This document shows, piece after piece, positions 31,300-43,059 of a DNA stretch of 64,000 nucleotides; position 1 is the stretch's first letter; each line of letters opens with the position of its first letter. Below the pieces are notes generated by a model, which was not told where the DNA came from, made no database searches, and saw nothing but the letters and a program-made list of their open reading frames with translations. The position numbers and the translations under genes are program-made. The DNA comes from Branchipolynoe longqiensis (taxonomy: Eukaryota > Annelida > Polychaeta > Phyllodocida > Polynoidae). The stretch lies in NCBI GenBank assembly GCA_030323885.1, contig CM059200.1:372001-436000 (forward strand), read 5' to 3'.

Positions 31300-31332
31300 C
31301 TGTTGAGATCACAGTTCTGGGAGGACTCATCC
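31300..31332 (-). CDS. AFAP1: AFAP1-like candidate 33-nt microexon
   Basis: Acceptor 'ttctttttaag' and donor CAG|GTACCG. With one base in and two out it gives R-DESSQNCDLN-R and is symmetric. Splicing with or without it keeps the frame between 31,947 and 28,248. The acidic Ser-containing insert sits where AFAP1 has a short segment before PH1. The evidence is only splice signals and phase. Confidence 0.4.
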
Positions 31333-31946
31333 CTTAAAAAGAAGGAGAATCAAAAGACAGGGTTTAATACCAAACACACAGGACACTCATCAAAGCAATA
31401 ACAACGCAAACAGACAGCAATAAAAATGGCACACACTGACATCAGCAAACAAAGAACAAGATTTAGGACACGAAGTGAATCTAACAAACTGTTACTTCTA
31501 CAGGACACTACTGGGAATGTGCAGGATTACAACACATCTAATAATAATGATTATAATGGTGGTAATAAAAATAAATAATAATAAGGTGCAATCATTACAA
31601 CAAATGTAATAAGATTAAAATAATAGCAAAAATAATGGTAATAATTAACAATTATAATGGGAAGGTGAAAAGATTGCAATTAATGTACTATTACCAATAG
31701 AAATAGTGATACTAATACTAATAAAATATTCAAAGACTAACGATACTAACCCTAATAACAATAAGCTTGAAGCCACAAAGAATTAACGTTCACAAATCCT
31801 ACACTTTCAATTCAAGTCATGCAGTCAGCGGCTAGAACTCAGGAGAAAAACAGTATCGCCAAGAGGTGTGTCAATTCTTAGTAAATACATGTCATCCACT
31901 TTGGCGTTAAATTGGTTTGAACTAAAGAATGGTAAATAGCCCTGAC

Positions 31947-32055
31947 CTTGGCAGTTCGAGGTCGTTGTCGTGGAAGTCCTGGTTAATATATGGCGTTTCT
32001 TCCTCGTCATCGTAACTTTCGTAGGAAGTGTCGCTGAAATGATCCTCCACCGAAA
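31947..32055 (-). CDS. AFAP1: AFAP1-like, acidic Tyr motif exon (109 nt)
   Basis: Acceptor 'ttctgcccaatag' and donor AAG|GTCAGG. Two bases complete a Phe codon from the exon at 33,120, and two trailing bases start an Arg codon. It encodes SVEDHFSDTSYESYDDEEET and PYINQDFHDNDLELP. DTSYESYDDEEE is the clearest family signature in the gene, matching the AFAP1/AFAP1L1 acidic patch just before PH1. The tyrosines in acidic context are plausible Src-type phosphosites (inference). Confidence 0.88.
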
Positions 32056-32159
32056 CTATTGGGCAGAAAAATGATAAATCAGATGAAAGATATCTCATGA
32101 AAAAGCAGACAACCCTTCAGAGGCTTAGCATTACTAGGGAACCACGGGAACATAACATG

Positions 32160-32200
32160 AAGACAGGTTTCCGCTTTTTTAGGGGGGGGGGGGGGGTCAA
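32160..32200. repeat. T3-like fragment with poly-G
   Basis: 32,110-32,180 carries 'aggcttagcattactaggga' and 'ggtttccgcttttttaggg', related to T3 elements at 4,787 and 48,063, interrupted by about 14 G. Confidence 0.5.
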
Positions 32201-32454
32201 CTGCGACTTTCGTCACTGAATATCACAGTGCGAGTACAATAATTGTGATTAAAAACTTACTGGCTCCATCTAATTAATCTGAAGCAAAGGAGAATTTGAT
32301 ATTTCTTGGCTGCTAATCCCTCGCTGTGGCGTCCAATGTTATTTTATACTGCATTGCCGCAAATCTTATCCAAATTTATGCTGGAGTCTCCAAGAGATTA
32401 CAATTCTACTCAATGTCATGCATAGCCAACACTAACAGTTAAGATTTGTTGATT

Positions 32455-32765
32455 ATGGTTTTATGTTGTGTAATATGTGATGTCATATCACGATAAGGAC
32501 CGATATGTAAAGGTTCAGTCATGGCGACTTTATAGTGTTGTCATACTGGAATACAGTGCCGATGACATAATGACCCGATATCCAACCCAGTCGTCATAGT
32601 ATAGACTATCCTGACACTCCTTGTCCTTGACCCATCTCCTTAATACACGCACCAGACAAGGTATGAACAAGTAGCAATTTAGTTAAGTCTTCGTTCTGAT
32701 CAAACTGGGGATTGTGCCCATGCCTCCACACAAGGGAAGCAGGCCCTTTAACCACTAGGCCACCC
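32455..32765 (-). repeat. SINE-A, diverged
   Basis: 'tggcgactttatagtgttgt', 'gatatccaacccagtcgtca', 'cttgacccatctccttaata' and a head with 'ctttaaccactaggccaccc' at the right end. It is older than the copies at 50,366 and 58,743, judging by substitutions. Confidence 0.7.
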
Positions 32766-33119
32766 TGATCAGTTAGATTATGGTCGTGTTCATATTAGCA
32801 GAATTATTGATCATCTCCAGAGACACATTCAATTACAATCGATGCTTCTCGAAAAATAAGTAGACTATGCTTGCTGTATTAGGTCGCTAAAGACATGTAT
32901 ACAACTATAACTGTAGACTATTTCATTTCTTTTACATGTCTGGCATCCACTGTGACCACTAAATGCCCGTCTCCTTTGTTAACAGACATTTTGTGCCAAC
33001 AAAGTGCTATTTCAGTGAAAATGTCGGCTTTCTAATCATACAAATGGTAGCTTTAGTAGACTTCGGTGACAGCAGACGACAGTTTGTGCAGGAAGCTGAA
33101 TGACGTAGTCGTTACGTAC

Positions 33120-33252
33120 ACGGCGCGCTGGGTGTGCGATCCGTTAGTTCCACAGGCTTCTCATAGAGGTCGTCCTGCTCGTCGAAGGTCGCCACAGGGG
33201 GCGCCACTTTAGCCGGGTCTTCCACAGCGTCATAATCCTCCCCGTCCTCGAA
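33120..33252 (-). CDS. AFAP1: AFAP1-like, acidic N-terminal exon (133 nt)
   Basis: Acceptor 'ccttgcag' and donor T|GTACGT. Phase 0 in, phase 1 out. It encodes FEDGEDYDAVEDPAKVAPPV, ATFDEQDDLYEKPVELTDRT and PSAP. The D-Y-D/L-Y-E motifs and Pro-rich context resemble the SH2/SH3-ligand region of AFAP1 (which has Y-Y-E-E-A before its acidic patch). A CT/CA microsatellite lies just upstream of the acceptor on the transcribed strand. Confidence 0.85.
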
Positions 33253-33279
33253 CTGCAAGGCGACAGATACTACAGTCTC

Positions 33280-33303
33280 TGCACACACACTCTTACACAC
33301 ACA

Positions 33304-33342
<39 letters not shown>

Positions 33343-33405
33343 AAACACACAAATACATAAACACACACACTCACACATAAACACACCCGCACTCACTCAC
33401 GCACA
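33280..33405. repeat. (CA)n/(CT)n microsatellite at an intron 3' end
   Basis: On the minus strand this is (GT)n and (GA)n about 30-150 nt upstream of the acceptor at 33,252. Confidence 0.9.
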
Positions 33406-33419
33406 CAACAACTATTTTC

Positions 33420-34260
33420 TTAAAGTTGCATAGTCCGATAAAAGCATCAAATTTGTAAAGCAAAACATTTATACTGGTTTACTTATTAAGCAGTTATTGC
33501 TACATAGAAGGGAATACTGAGTCCACTTAATAGAAGCTGTTACTACTGAAGCCTACAGACCCCTTTCAATGTTTATAAACATTGTGTATGCGCGCGCAGC
33601 TTGGCTTCAGAACGAAGGCACATTGCCATTGAGTTTGCCGGTACACGCAGTGCAAATCCCTAACCATATAAATTTAATATAATCTGTTCGTTGAATATGT
33701 TTTCTATATGTGTTCCAATCGGTTTGTGTCTAGGTGGTGTGGTTTTAGAGATATTTCACTTTTTCTGTATGAAGATTGCTCACGGCCATTGACAATGCAT
33801 TGAGTCTGCCGGTATGTGCAGTGCAAAACGTCTATTTTATTCTAAATTAATAGAAATGCAGAACCCTAACCATATAAATTTAATATAATCTGTTCGTTGA
33901 ATATGTTTTCTATATGCGTTCCAAGCGGTTTGTGTCTAGGTGTTGTGGTTTTAGAGATATTTCACTTTTCTGTATGAAGATTGCTCATAGCCATTGAGTT
34001 TGCAGTGTGACAGTGTGTCGTCCTGCAGCCAAAAGGCGTGCACACTGACCTAGATACCTATGCTGACGTCATATGAAATAGGTCTATGGGGTAAGAGTGT
34101 TGACAAGTGTGCCAAAACTAACTTGGCATGTTGACACCTCAAATATCTCCAAAGTTAGTAATTTGAAAGCAAAGTTATTTCAAGGTAGATTATAGCGATC
34201 AACCTAAAATATTTCATTCAGAAAATGACAGAAACTCAAAACCATCAGACTATGCAACTT
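33420..34260. mobile_element. T1 MITE containing duplicated T2 fragments
   Basis: T1 starts at 'cttaaagttgcatagtccga' and resumes around 34,060 ('tatggggtaagagtgttgac', 'aacttggcatgttgac'), ending 'atcagactatgcaacttc'. Between them (about 33,570-34,030) a T2 segment ('atatgttttctatatgtgtt', 'gtggttttagagatatttca') occurs twice, about 190 bp apart. It is a nested, rearranged insertion. Confidence 0.65.
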
Positions 34261-34269
34261 CAATTCACA

Positions 34270-35270
34270 TAAAAAGAACTAAAAGAATTAAAAGGAATTA
34301 ATACTACATGTTTTAGCAATAAGCGCAAAAGTTTCCAACCGATTTCATTCAAATACTAACGGTTATTTCGTGTAATATAAAGTAGATGGCGCTAATATGT
34401 GATTTCATGTTAGTCGACAGGTGGCACTGGTGTCCAATGCAATGCGGGTGTGGTGGTTTCAGCGGGTTCCCGTGCTCAGAGGTGTCCCTCGCTTCTGCGC
34501 TGCTTCTGCGCATGCGCGGATTTCGCATCAACGGGCCGTAATCGATTAAACGACCCGGGTCGGGTCATCGAGTCGTCGAATTGAAATAGAACACGGCGAG
34601 TGGAGTCGACAAATACACGTGCCATGTGCATACAAAGAATAACTTAGATTAATTAGATGGAAATATAGGTAAACTGGGCCATCATAAACCTATTTTGCTG
34701 TATTTTTATCGGTTATTAAAAAAAAAAGAAAAAGAATCCCCACCCAAGCGCGGAGAAGCGTATTCGATTATTCGACCCGAGTTTGTAGGATGTCACCCAA
34801 AACCAACCCAACAAACCCCACCAAACCAACAAACCCACACACCCAAACCACCGGTTATCAAGTGCTGCTGGTGCCCTGAGAAGAACTGAGCCTGTAACCC
34901 AGCGTGTCAGCATCGCGTTCAAGGTACACCTCAGAGTCGACCCTGAGACGGCTCCGTGACGTCTTCTTGGCCAATTTGCATTCAAGGTGTGCCTCGGGGT
35001 CCACTCCGAGACATCGCGTTTTTCAGATAGGAGGCAAAAATGTCTCCAGAATGGTCATGGGTTTGAGTCGTTTCAGCCAATTAGAGCTGTTCTTTCAATT
35101 GCAAATGGCTGCACCCTATGGAGGCCGCCATTTTCGAGGCACCCAACACCTAAAGTCATTCAGACTAGTGTGACATCTGGAATTTCTCTGAGGGGCCTCC
35201 GAGGCATATCCTGAACGCGGCCCTGGTCACAGCTTCAGCTTACATATCGGAAGTTGGAGATAGTTCCCCT
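34270..35270. other. Unclassified intronic DNA
   Basis: Mixed composition with no exon supported. It includes an A-rich tract at 34,718-34,735, a Pro/Lys-type low-complexity stretch (ACCAACAAACCC-like, 34,800-34,860), and a 'ccattttcgaggca' segment at 35,120-35,145. I recognise nothing coding. Confidence 0.4.
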
Positions 35271-35272
35271 CT

Positions 35273-35540
35273 CAACCCTATCCTTCATGATAGACCGTAT
35301 TCTTTAAACTCACCGTGCACCGAGAACCACCACAATGTCAACCCTATCCTTCACGATAGACCCTATTCTTTTAAACTCACCTTGCACCGATACCCACCAC
35401 AATGTCAACCCTATCCTTCACGATAGACCGTATCCTTTTAAACTCACCTTGCACCGATAACCACCACAATGTCAACCCTATCCTTCACGATAGACCCTAT
35501 TCTTTTAAACTCACCTTGCACCGATAACCACCACAATGTC
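35273..35540. repeat. 67-bp tandem repeat, 4 copies
   Basis: The unit begins 'caaccctatccttcacgata' and ends 'aaccaccacaatgt'. Four copies have only a few substitutions. Confidence 0.9.
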
Positions 35541-35723
35541 ATGTCTCCTGATGACCAAACTTGGTGGGGTTATTGCCATAATTTCTTTCTAATATATATT
35601 GCAGTGAAATTATCCGAACACACACTTTGAATCAGATAAAATACCACTTTGTTTGTCATGATGTATGTGTATTCACCATCTCCCCCAGGTAAGCCATAGC
35701 TGTCACCTGGCATGCTATTTACC

Positions 35724-36102
35724 AAAGACCCTATAATACTAAGACGGCTCACTCAGCCTGTACTGTGTAATCAAAATGATCAAACCCACCATTTGGTGTG
35801 CTGGCTGTTCTCTTGGTTAAACATGTGCTATATTATATGTATAAATGTATATATATATGAATGTGAAAGATGTGTGATGATGGCGATGCTGATGATGATG
35901 CTGATGATGATGGGTATTTGTTCATAGCAATTTCATATTGATGTGTATTCATACTTACCTATCTCATGTATAATAGATGTGTTTACATGTGAAACAGCAA
36001 CCAGCAGCCGGGCTGATCAAACCCACCACAAGGTGGCACTGCAAAATGTACATTACCATGGGAGAGATAGGGAGTGAGCCGTCTTAGTATTATAGGGTCT
36101 TT
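35724..36102. mobile_element. T5 MITE, 379 bp, opposite orientation
   Basis: Same ends as 15,703-16,080, with the interior in reverse orientation. Flanks CTATTTACC and GTATATACC match at 7 of 9 positions, a possibly decayed 9-bp duplication. Confidence 0.75.
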
Positions 36103-36848
36103 GTATATACCCACCCACCAATTCTCACCCTGCATACCAGTGCTCACCTGTCCTCATCAGCTCATATACAAATTCTAATCAGTCCTTCATAAACAATATG
36201 AATGAATGACATCACAGAACCACCTATCAGATTAGTTGTTGTGAAAGCCCATTTCATCACCTCTCTTGTAGGTCATGATGACACGACGATTCATCAGATG
36301 TCATTGTCTATCAGTCTCCATGATTAGGTTATTATATTCCATACTTGAAAATGCACGACATTTTGAATTAATTTAAACGACCCATGCACATTAAAGATGC
36401 AGAATTATCATGAAATGCTTGTAGAGCAACCAGTATTATCTGTTTTAGATTGGTGAATAAATTTCCCACTAATTTGTTTGATTCATTATGGATTATATTC
36501 ACTATTATATTAATTAATATTAATATAATATGGAAAAGGACGTTAGCTTAATCTATTCACCACGAATTTCTCTCTGAGAACAGGGTTCCTTGTATTAAGC
36601 TTGATGTCATTTGAGGTAAAAGTAGATTCCAGTTAGTACATACAGACTAAAATTGTGAATGAAAATAAGATAATTCCTGTGAATTAAGATACGGCATAGC
36701 GAATTTCATTGAGAGTACACAACATTTAACCAGCGCAGACGACACAATCAAAACCAGTGATTGCATTAAGCGACATCTGAAATGTAAACAATGCCATCGT
36801 TCCTTCTGGCGCCACCTAGTGACAGTTCCATTACTTTGCATGTCTTGA

Positions 36849-36906
36849 CGCATGCGCAAAAGGAACATGACGACTGGTGGTGCTTCGGGGGAAAGATGGC
36901 GGACAG
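36849..36906 (+). promoter_or_regulatory. Candidate promoter with tiny first coding exon (NRF1-like, YY1-like, ATG, donor)
   Basis: 'cgcatgcgca' at 36,849-36,858 fits the NRF1 core. 'aaagatggcgg' at 36,892-36,902 fits the YY1 site that often spans start codons. The ATG at 36,896 reads M-A-D and meets a consensus donor A|GTAAGT at 36,906. Together these resemble the start of a housekeeping gene on the plus strand, inside an AFAP1-like intron. I could not find its next exon. Alternatively it is a lone motif cluster: T2 and T4 repeats also carry NRF1- and YY1-like words. Confidence 0.35.
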
Positions 36907-37448
36907 TAAGTAGAACAGACGACCTTAGTTTCTGACTCGACGAGGCATATACAACCTGCCAAGGCGCACGAAGAAAACAGGGTGGGTGGGGGTTAGTGGA
37001 CAGGCAGTGGCAAACCGGAACAGTCAAATTTCGACATGCACCGAGAAATAGGCGATTTCAACGCCCATAGGCTAATTACTGCTGTAGCCTGACACTGCAC
37101 GACTGTTCCATTGACATTGACATGGCTGCTAAATTACCCTTTGTGGACAGTCCCTTATACTAAGTTACAGTTCAGCAACTAATAGATAAAGACTGCGCCC
37201 TGGAACTAGTATCTTCAAAGGGTGCTTATGGTGGACTATTACCAGAACACTTGTTGCATGGATTTAAACAGGGTTGTTATTCACCTATAGTCTATAGTGG
37301 AGATGGATATTGTATCTATGTATAGGCTTACTACTTGACGTTGGCATAACGACCACACAAACCGGAAGTTACCAATGATGGTTTGCCTTTTCTACATCTG
37401 TTATTTCCGAGGTCACTTACTTGAGTAGCTCACATATTAAATAATAGA

Positions 37449-37456
37449 TATGTATG

Positions 37457-37490
<34 letters not shown>

Positions 37491-37596
37491 TGTATGGATG
37501 TATGTATGTATGTATGTATGTATGTATGTATGCATGCATGCATGCATGTATGTATGTATGTATGTATGTATGTATGTATGTATGTATGTATGTATG
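37449..37596. repeat. (TATG)n microsatellite
   Basis: About 36 tetranucleotide units with a short TGCA variant block in the middle. Confidence 0.95.
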
Positions 37597-37599
37597 CAT

Positions 37600-38640
37600 A
37601 TAAACTATGCAAATATAAATAATTGAAAGATTGAAATATTATTGTGTTATCCCCTTGTTGCTCCTCCATTATCCCTCCTGTGGGATGGGTGGCGCCCCCA
37701 TGCGGGGCCCTTCCTCACTAATCCTCCAACTGACTGTATATTGGGAGACATTGGCACAAACAAGTGACGTTTCAAAGCCCATGAGAACTGCCACATGACC
37801 TTTATATAATCTCAACCCTGCATTTGGTTATACTAAAGCTTTAACCACGTGACACCCTTAGTGTGTGGCGTATTTTCTTCGTGCGTCGCCAGCCGGTTGT
37901 ATCCGCCCATTGCCGTTTCAAAACTAAGGGGGACGAAGCTGAGTGGGACCGGAGGTGGGCTGCTGAAGCGGGTATGCCATTGGTTAACACTGCGATCTAT
38001 GGATATTTAAAAGAGCTAAATTAGTGAGAGCGGAGGTGACGTTCAAAGCCCTGGGACCAAAAGGCAGGAACGAGAGGTGACAGGAAGCCATGCAGGGAGA
38101 TGTGTTCCCAAGTGACAAACTGTTGACAATTAATTAAATATACTTAGTAACAAAGAGGAGAACATTGCTCAGGTGTCTTAGTCCCCCAGAAAAGCCACAG
38201 TACTGTGTTTGAAGGCAAGGAAATCGGCAGAACCTTCGGGACATTAAATAAGGTGAATAAAATTAACCCAGCCGTGCATTCTGATCACTGCAGAAAGTAT
38301 GTTGGAATATTCTGTGACGCTCCAGGTTTGATTGATTGATTGGTTGGTGGTTGCTTTACGCCGTGTCGGCAGCATAGGCCATATTCACGGCCAGGTTAGA
38401 AAGTACATGAATACCAAGTACATGGGGACACCACAAGGTGCATGGAATACTTGAATAGGGACAGGACTCTAGCAGGTCAGGTACACATGATATGTTATAC
38501 ATATCATGTATATCATGTATATAGGACATATATCATATGCATTATATATTATCGTACATAGTACATGTTACATATAATGTATTACAGACATGATATATTA
38601 TGTCATACATATTATATATATTTTACTATGTTATACATAT
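37600..38640. other. Intronic DNA without genes
   Basis: Contains a fragment of the 'ttacgccgtgtcggcagcat' repeat at 38,330-38,395 and an AT-rich, locally self-complementary stretch at 38,485-38,650. No exon is supported. Confidence 0.4.
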
Positions 38641-38925
38641 TATTTATATTAGATGTGGTACTGATTTGTGATTGGGTACTCATTGCGAAATAATAGTGCT
38701 GCCTGATCGCGATACCATGCCACCGGTCACCATGACTTGATATCCCACTCAGTCACATTATCCTGACACTGAGGCAACCAGTCCTTACTGTACTCTAGCA
38801 ATGCAGAGCACCGGACAAGAAAGCAACAAGTATCAATTTTGCAAGTCTTTGATTTGACTCGGCCGGGGATTGATCACATGATTTCTCGTATGGAAAGCGA
38901 GTGCTCTACCCAATCAGCTATCCCG
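38640..38925 (-). repeat. SINE-A, diverged
   Basis: 'gatatcccactcagtcacat', 'tgacactgaggcaaccagtc', 'gcaacaagtatcaattttgc' and head 'gctctacccaatcagctatc'. The right end retains the tRNA-like part. Confidence 0.7.
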
Positions 38926-38929
38926 TCTA

Positions 38930-40010
38930 ATTAGGTGATCGTGTGTCTGTGCCTTGCCATGAAGAACACAGATGAAGTCATGGTCAAATCTCCGCCATGT
39001 TTTCACTTTCATAAAGATTTTTCAAACAATCGTTGAATATAGGAGCGCCACCGAGAATATCAAAGGAAACCGTATGTTTCAATCAGAATGTGCAGAAACT
39101 AAAGAAAGAAACAAAAATCAAATTGGCTATTTCCGGTTGCCCAGGCAAGTTTAATTAGGCTGTCTGCTGTTTGTTGTTTGTACCTACTTTTAATTACAAA
39201 ATAATATATATAATTAAACAATTTTATTAAACTTCTGGATGATAATTGTATGTGATTGTTTAATGCGTTGCCTGCTATTACTAGTCCAAAAGAACATTAT
39301 TTTATCAAAAGGAGAAACAGGTCTACAATATTATTAACAATTTGGACACCAGGATTTTTCTTAGAACAAATTTTTACGTATTAAAGTGTCAACATTGAAA
39401 TAGCACAATCCCCATTTAACACAATTATACATAAAAGGAAAGACAAATTCTAAAATATTAAATCTGGATTAATCTTAAATAATTGGGTTTAATGCAACCA
39501 GCCTATTTTTCAGCATGAAACCGGAAACGAACAATTTATCTTTTTACTAGTTTAATTTTTTTTTTTTTTTACCAAGGTGAATATCCTTAAGCAAAAAGAG
39601 CTGATTCAGGGTGAGGTTAAACCGAGGCTAAGTTAACCAAAGCTAGGGAAGTCCAGCACAGGACCGACCTGTCTGCAGGTATTAGAAGATACATGGTGAA
39701 CCTTACCTCCGAAGACTGCTGCGTTAGGAGGACGAGAACAAAACATGCACTTTTTCCATTTAGTTTCGTATTTTTCCCCTTTTCAAATAGCGAACACATA
39801 TTCAATTAAAGCTGCTTACTCTGATGAAAGCATCACCTTTTCTAAACAAGAACCCTGACCTAGATTTGATCATCATCATCGGCATTATCATCAATATCAT
39901 CAATTTAACAGCGAGGGTCTCTGGGGCACCACAGATGACTTTGCAACCAGTTTTCTCCTAATTTACCTGTTTTCCACTGTATAGCTAACTTAGAAACTGA
40001 TACACTTATT
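38930..40010. other. Intronic DNA without genes
   Basis: AT-rich, with an 11-14 nt T run near 39,557. A T1 end ('ttaaagctgcttactctgat') lies at 39,807 and is followed by the trinucleotide repeat. No exon is supported. Confidence 0.4.
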
Positions 40011-40014
40011 ATTA

Positions 40015-40310
40015 TTAGTAGTAGTACTAGTGGTAGTAGTAGTAGTAGTAGTAGTAGTACTAGTAGTAGTACTAGTAGTAGTACTAGTAGTAATAGTAGT
40101 ACTAGTAGTAGTAGTACTAGTAGTAGTAGTACTAGTAGTACTACTAGTAGTACTAGCACTAGTAGTAGTAGTACTAGTAGTAGTACTTGTGCTAGTAGTA
40201 GTACTAGTAGTACTAGTACTAGTAGTAGTAGTAGTATGACTAGTAGTGGTATTAGTAGTAGTAGTACGACTAGTAGTAGTACTATTAGTACTAGTAGTAG
40301 TAGTAGTGGT
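40015..40310. repeat. (AGT)n microsatellite with ACTAGT blocks
   Basis: About 300 nt of AGT punctuated by palindromic ACTAGT, giving local self-complementarity. It produces long Val/Leu frames on both strands, which are artefacts. Confidence 0.95.
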
Positions 40311-40311
40311 A

Positions 40312-40470
40312 GATTGATTGATTGGTGGTAGTTTTACGCCATGTCAGCAACAAAACAAAGGCCATATTCACGGTGAGAAGTGTTTAAGTTGTATTCTGTC
40401 CATTTTCGTTTAGCCATCACTTTTACACAGAATGTAAAAGCACACAATCAAATATTTATCAAAAGACAAA
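40312..40470 (+). repeat. Dispersed repeat, second copy
   Basis: Matches 10,885-11,035 almost base for base (with an extra 'aaca' insertion) and is followed by another (AGT)n run and a T1 fragment to about 40,755. Confidence 0.7.
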
Positions 40471-40759
40471 GTAGTAGTAGTAGTAGTAGAAGTAGCAGTA
40501 GTAGTATTATTCAACACTTATTAAACACATGTTTTTTTTGTTACACTGCTATACTCGAAACAAAGCTTATATCCAGTATTTCAATAAGCATGCTTAAATT
40601 AATTTAGCATATCTTTGCTTAAAATATTTACAAAGGTACCCCTTTAAAGTAAAAGTTACTTCAAACTTAGGGAATCCAGATTTTAATGATCAACCTAATA
40701 GATTGATTTAAAATATATGACACAAACTGAAAAATCATCGACTTATGCAACTTTAAATA

Positions 40760-41520
40760 GGAGGTATTATTTGCAATTTGTTATATTTTAAGGGTACTAC
40801 CTACCAATATCAATATCATATGTAATGCTTATGTTGTGCTAATAAAATAGTGCTTATCATGACATCCATTACCTGGTTTGGTACTACCTGCCGTATTTTA
40901 TTTTGGGTATTTTAAAATAATATTGCAGCATCAATAGTGTGTACCCGAGGTAGAATTGCTGAACTTTGAAAGAGAAAACATTTCATGAATTTTACATCAT
41001 GTTCTTTTAAATGCACAATCAGAAACCCATGGACTTGTAAGAGTTTGCCCTCTGCTTTTAATGGATGACTATTAACAGAAACCGGAACATATTTCAGTCA
41101 TTATTGCAACTAGGATATAAGTCGATAATGAAAGAGACAAATAGTATCTTGGAGGGATATAACAATTGTTTGTCAATAACACAAATGTCGGAATTATCAA
41201 AACATACATTTTTTTAGGTAAACAATTGTTATTCATCTGAAAACAATCTTTCTTCATCTCCGAGGCACTGGTCTTCTGACCATGTTTAACTTCAGTACTT
41301 ACACTATTTAATTACAAGAACAATATTAAGATAATAAAATATTGTTATTACATTCAATTAATTATGTGTTTCTGGAGTACCTAGTCAGAATCACGTATTC
41401 AGTGAATGCATTTAAAGCTTTATATGCATGTGGTGTTTCAACTAGTTGTCTATGCAGGGCTAGTCAGTGCAGTGTGGGTTTAGGTAGAATCCAAATTTAG
41501 CTAACTAAGTGGGTTCATTA
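40760..41520. other. Intronic DNA without genes
   Basis: AT-rich unique-looking DNA; nothing recognisable. Confidence 0.4.
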
Positions 41521-41533
41521 GCATGGTACAGTC

Positions 41534-41951
41534 TAGATAAAAGAGTCACCCCATACTTCCAGTACACGGGTGAAGACCAGCCTTATATAAAAACGGTCGA
41601 AAAATTGGGCTAATGAATTGAGTCTTTATGAGAGCCTAATTTCACAATCTAAGAAGCAACATTTATTCTTTGTATATGTCTTTATGTTTACCCGCTACTT
41701 TTGAGTTGGAACATATAATAAAACATATATTTTAATGCAATTTAAAAGTGAAATCGACGGCGTTCTCTGGCCGCCATCTTGTCTTTTTGCATTCTCTCCC
41801 ATTTCACCAACTCTGTTCTGATATAAGTAACCATTTGACACTGGTGCCAAGCATTCTACTTGTTGTTCCATACTAACGCTATTTTCGCCCGTATTTAGAC
41901 TACGTTGTCGTTCACCCGTGTACTACAAGTATCGGGTGAATCTTTTATCTA
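41534..41951. mobile_element. T4 MITE, 418 bp, 9-bp target duplication
   Basis: Ends 'tagataaaagagtcaccc' and inverse 'gggtgaatcttttatcta', flanked by GGTACAGTC on both sides (41,525-41,533 and 41,952-41,960). A second copy lies at 62,888-63,300. TIRs plus a 9-bp duplication suit Mutator-like MITEs. The interior contains GCCGCCATCTTG (41,770-41,781), a strong YY1-type site on the opposite strand. Confidence 0.88.
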
Positions 41952-41964
41952 GGTACAGTCTGGA

Positions 41965-42721
41965 TTTTGGTAAAATACTAAGGGGATGTATGAGCCTGTC
42001 TCAAAAGGTGATAACTATTTTTGTTGTGTCCATTGTAACGATTGACACAAAACAGCACAGAAACAGTTACACTGAAAACACAAGGACATTTGCTTCAAAT
42101 CAATATGTATTCTATTGGGATTATGAAACACCTTGTAAAAAACAAATCAGTTTATCCTGAGCAAATGCATAAGCAGATAGTATGTTGATCGTTACAATGG
42201 ACAAAGATTTGTCCCATATTACTCATCATCTTTTGAGACAGTCACATATGGGAAAATACGACTGGCTAAAATGAGTAGGATGGATATGTGCAGAGTTAGT
42301 AGAGTGGTGCTTGTTTTTAGTGCCCGTGTGCAGTTATTTGATGTGTAGGTGGGATGGGGTGAGGTGATGGTTAATCATAGTTGTTGAATGCATTTATTTA
42401 ATGACGGTTAGTAGGTTGCTGGTTTGGTAGTAGGGATTCATTTTTGGTGTTAACTGGTTAGCAGTGTGGATGGTAGAACTTAGATTATCGATATGTATAC
42501 CACTAGATGGTGAATGCAGCTGTTATACTGAGTTTAAATTAATATATTTCCTTCATCACATTCTATATGTTAATTTAACAAATGTTAATAATAATAGTAT
42601 AAAAAATATACAATGTGAATATAAATATACAATGTGAATATAAATAGCAGAAAATAATACAAATATACTCATAGAAGTTCATAAGTTTTCTCTGTGTCGC
42701 TCTCTCTGTGTATGTATGTAA

Positions 42722-42757
<36 letters not shown>

Positions 42758-42980
42758 GGAGAGAGAGAGAGTGAGCAAGAGACTGATATGTCATGTGTGG
42801 CATAAAAGGACTTCTACGAGTATAAATTAATGGAAACTCCTAGCTCCAATCGCAATATTTCTTGACTATTCATCAAGCGCTACTGGTGGCGCCAACACCC
42901 GGCGTCCAACCTCACTAACCCGCGGTACCAGAACTGTGTGAGGCCACTCCGTGGAAATGCAGGTGCATTGTGGGAAATGC
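41965..42980. other. Intronic DNA without genes
   Basis: Holds a pair of inverted sequences around 41,996-42,240 ('gcctgtctcaaaaggtgata' and 'atcttttgagacagtcac'), probably the TIRs of another MITE of about 250 bp, and a (TA)n(GA)n microsatellite at 42,721-42,772. No exon is supported. Confidence 0.45.
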
Positions 42981-42984
42981 TCAC

Positions 42985-43052
42985 CTCTGACGGTGGTGGG
43001 AGTGTGCCCCGTAATCGGGCCAGCTCCCTTTGTTGGGCGATGTAGTCTTCAC
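42985..43052 (-). CDS. AFAP1: AFAP1-like N-terminal exon (68 nt)
   Basis: Acceptor 'tttctcccgccag' and donor GAG|GTGAGC. Two bases complete a Gly codon from the exon at 49,395, then 22 codons: EDYIAQQRELARLRGTLPPP then SE. It ends in phase 0, matching FEDGEDYD of the next exon. A short helix followed by a Pro-rich turn is predicted. Both splice sites are near consensus. Confidence 0.82.
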
Positions 43053-43059
43053 CTGGCGG

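Noticed and set aside
37417..37669. Tyr/Ile/His repeat frames.
   Set aside because: Artefact of the (TATG)n microsatellite.
40030..40239. Poly-Val and poly-Leu frames.
   Set aside because: Artefact of the (AGT)n microsatellite.
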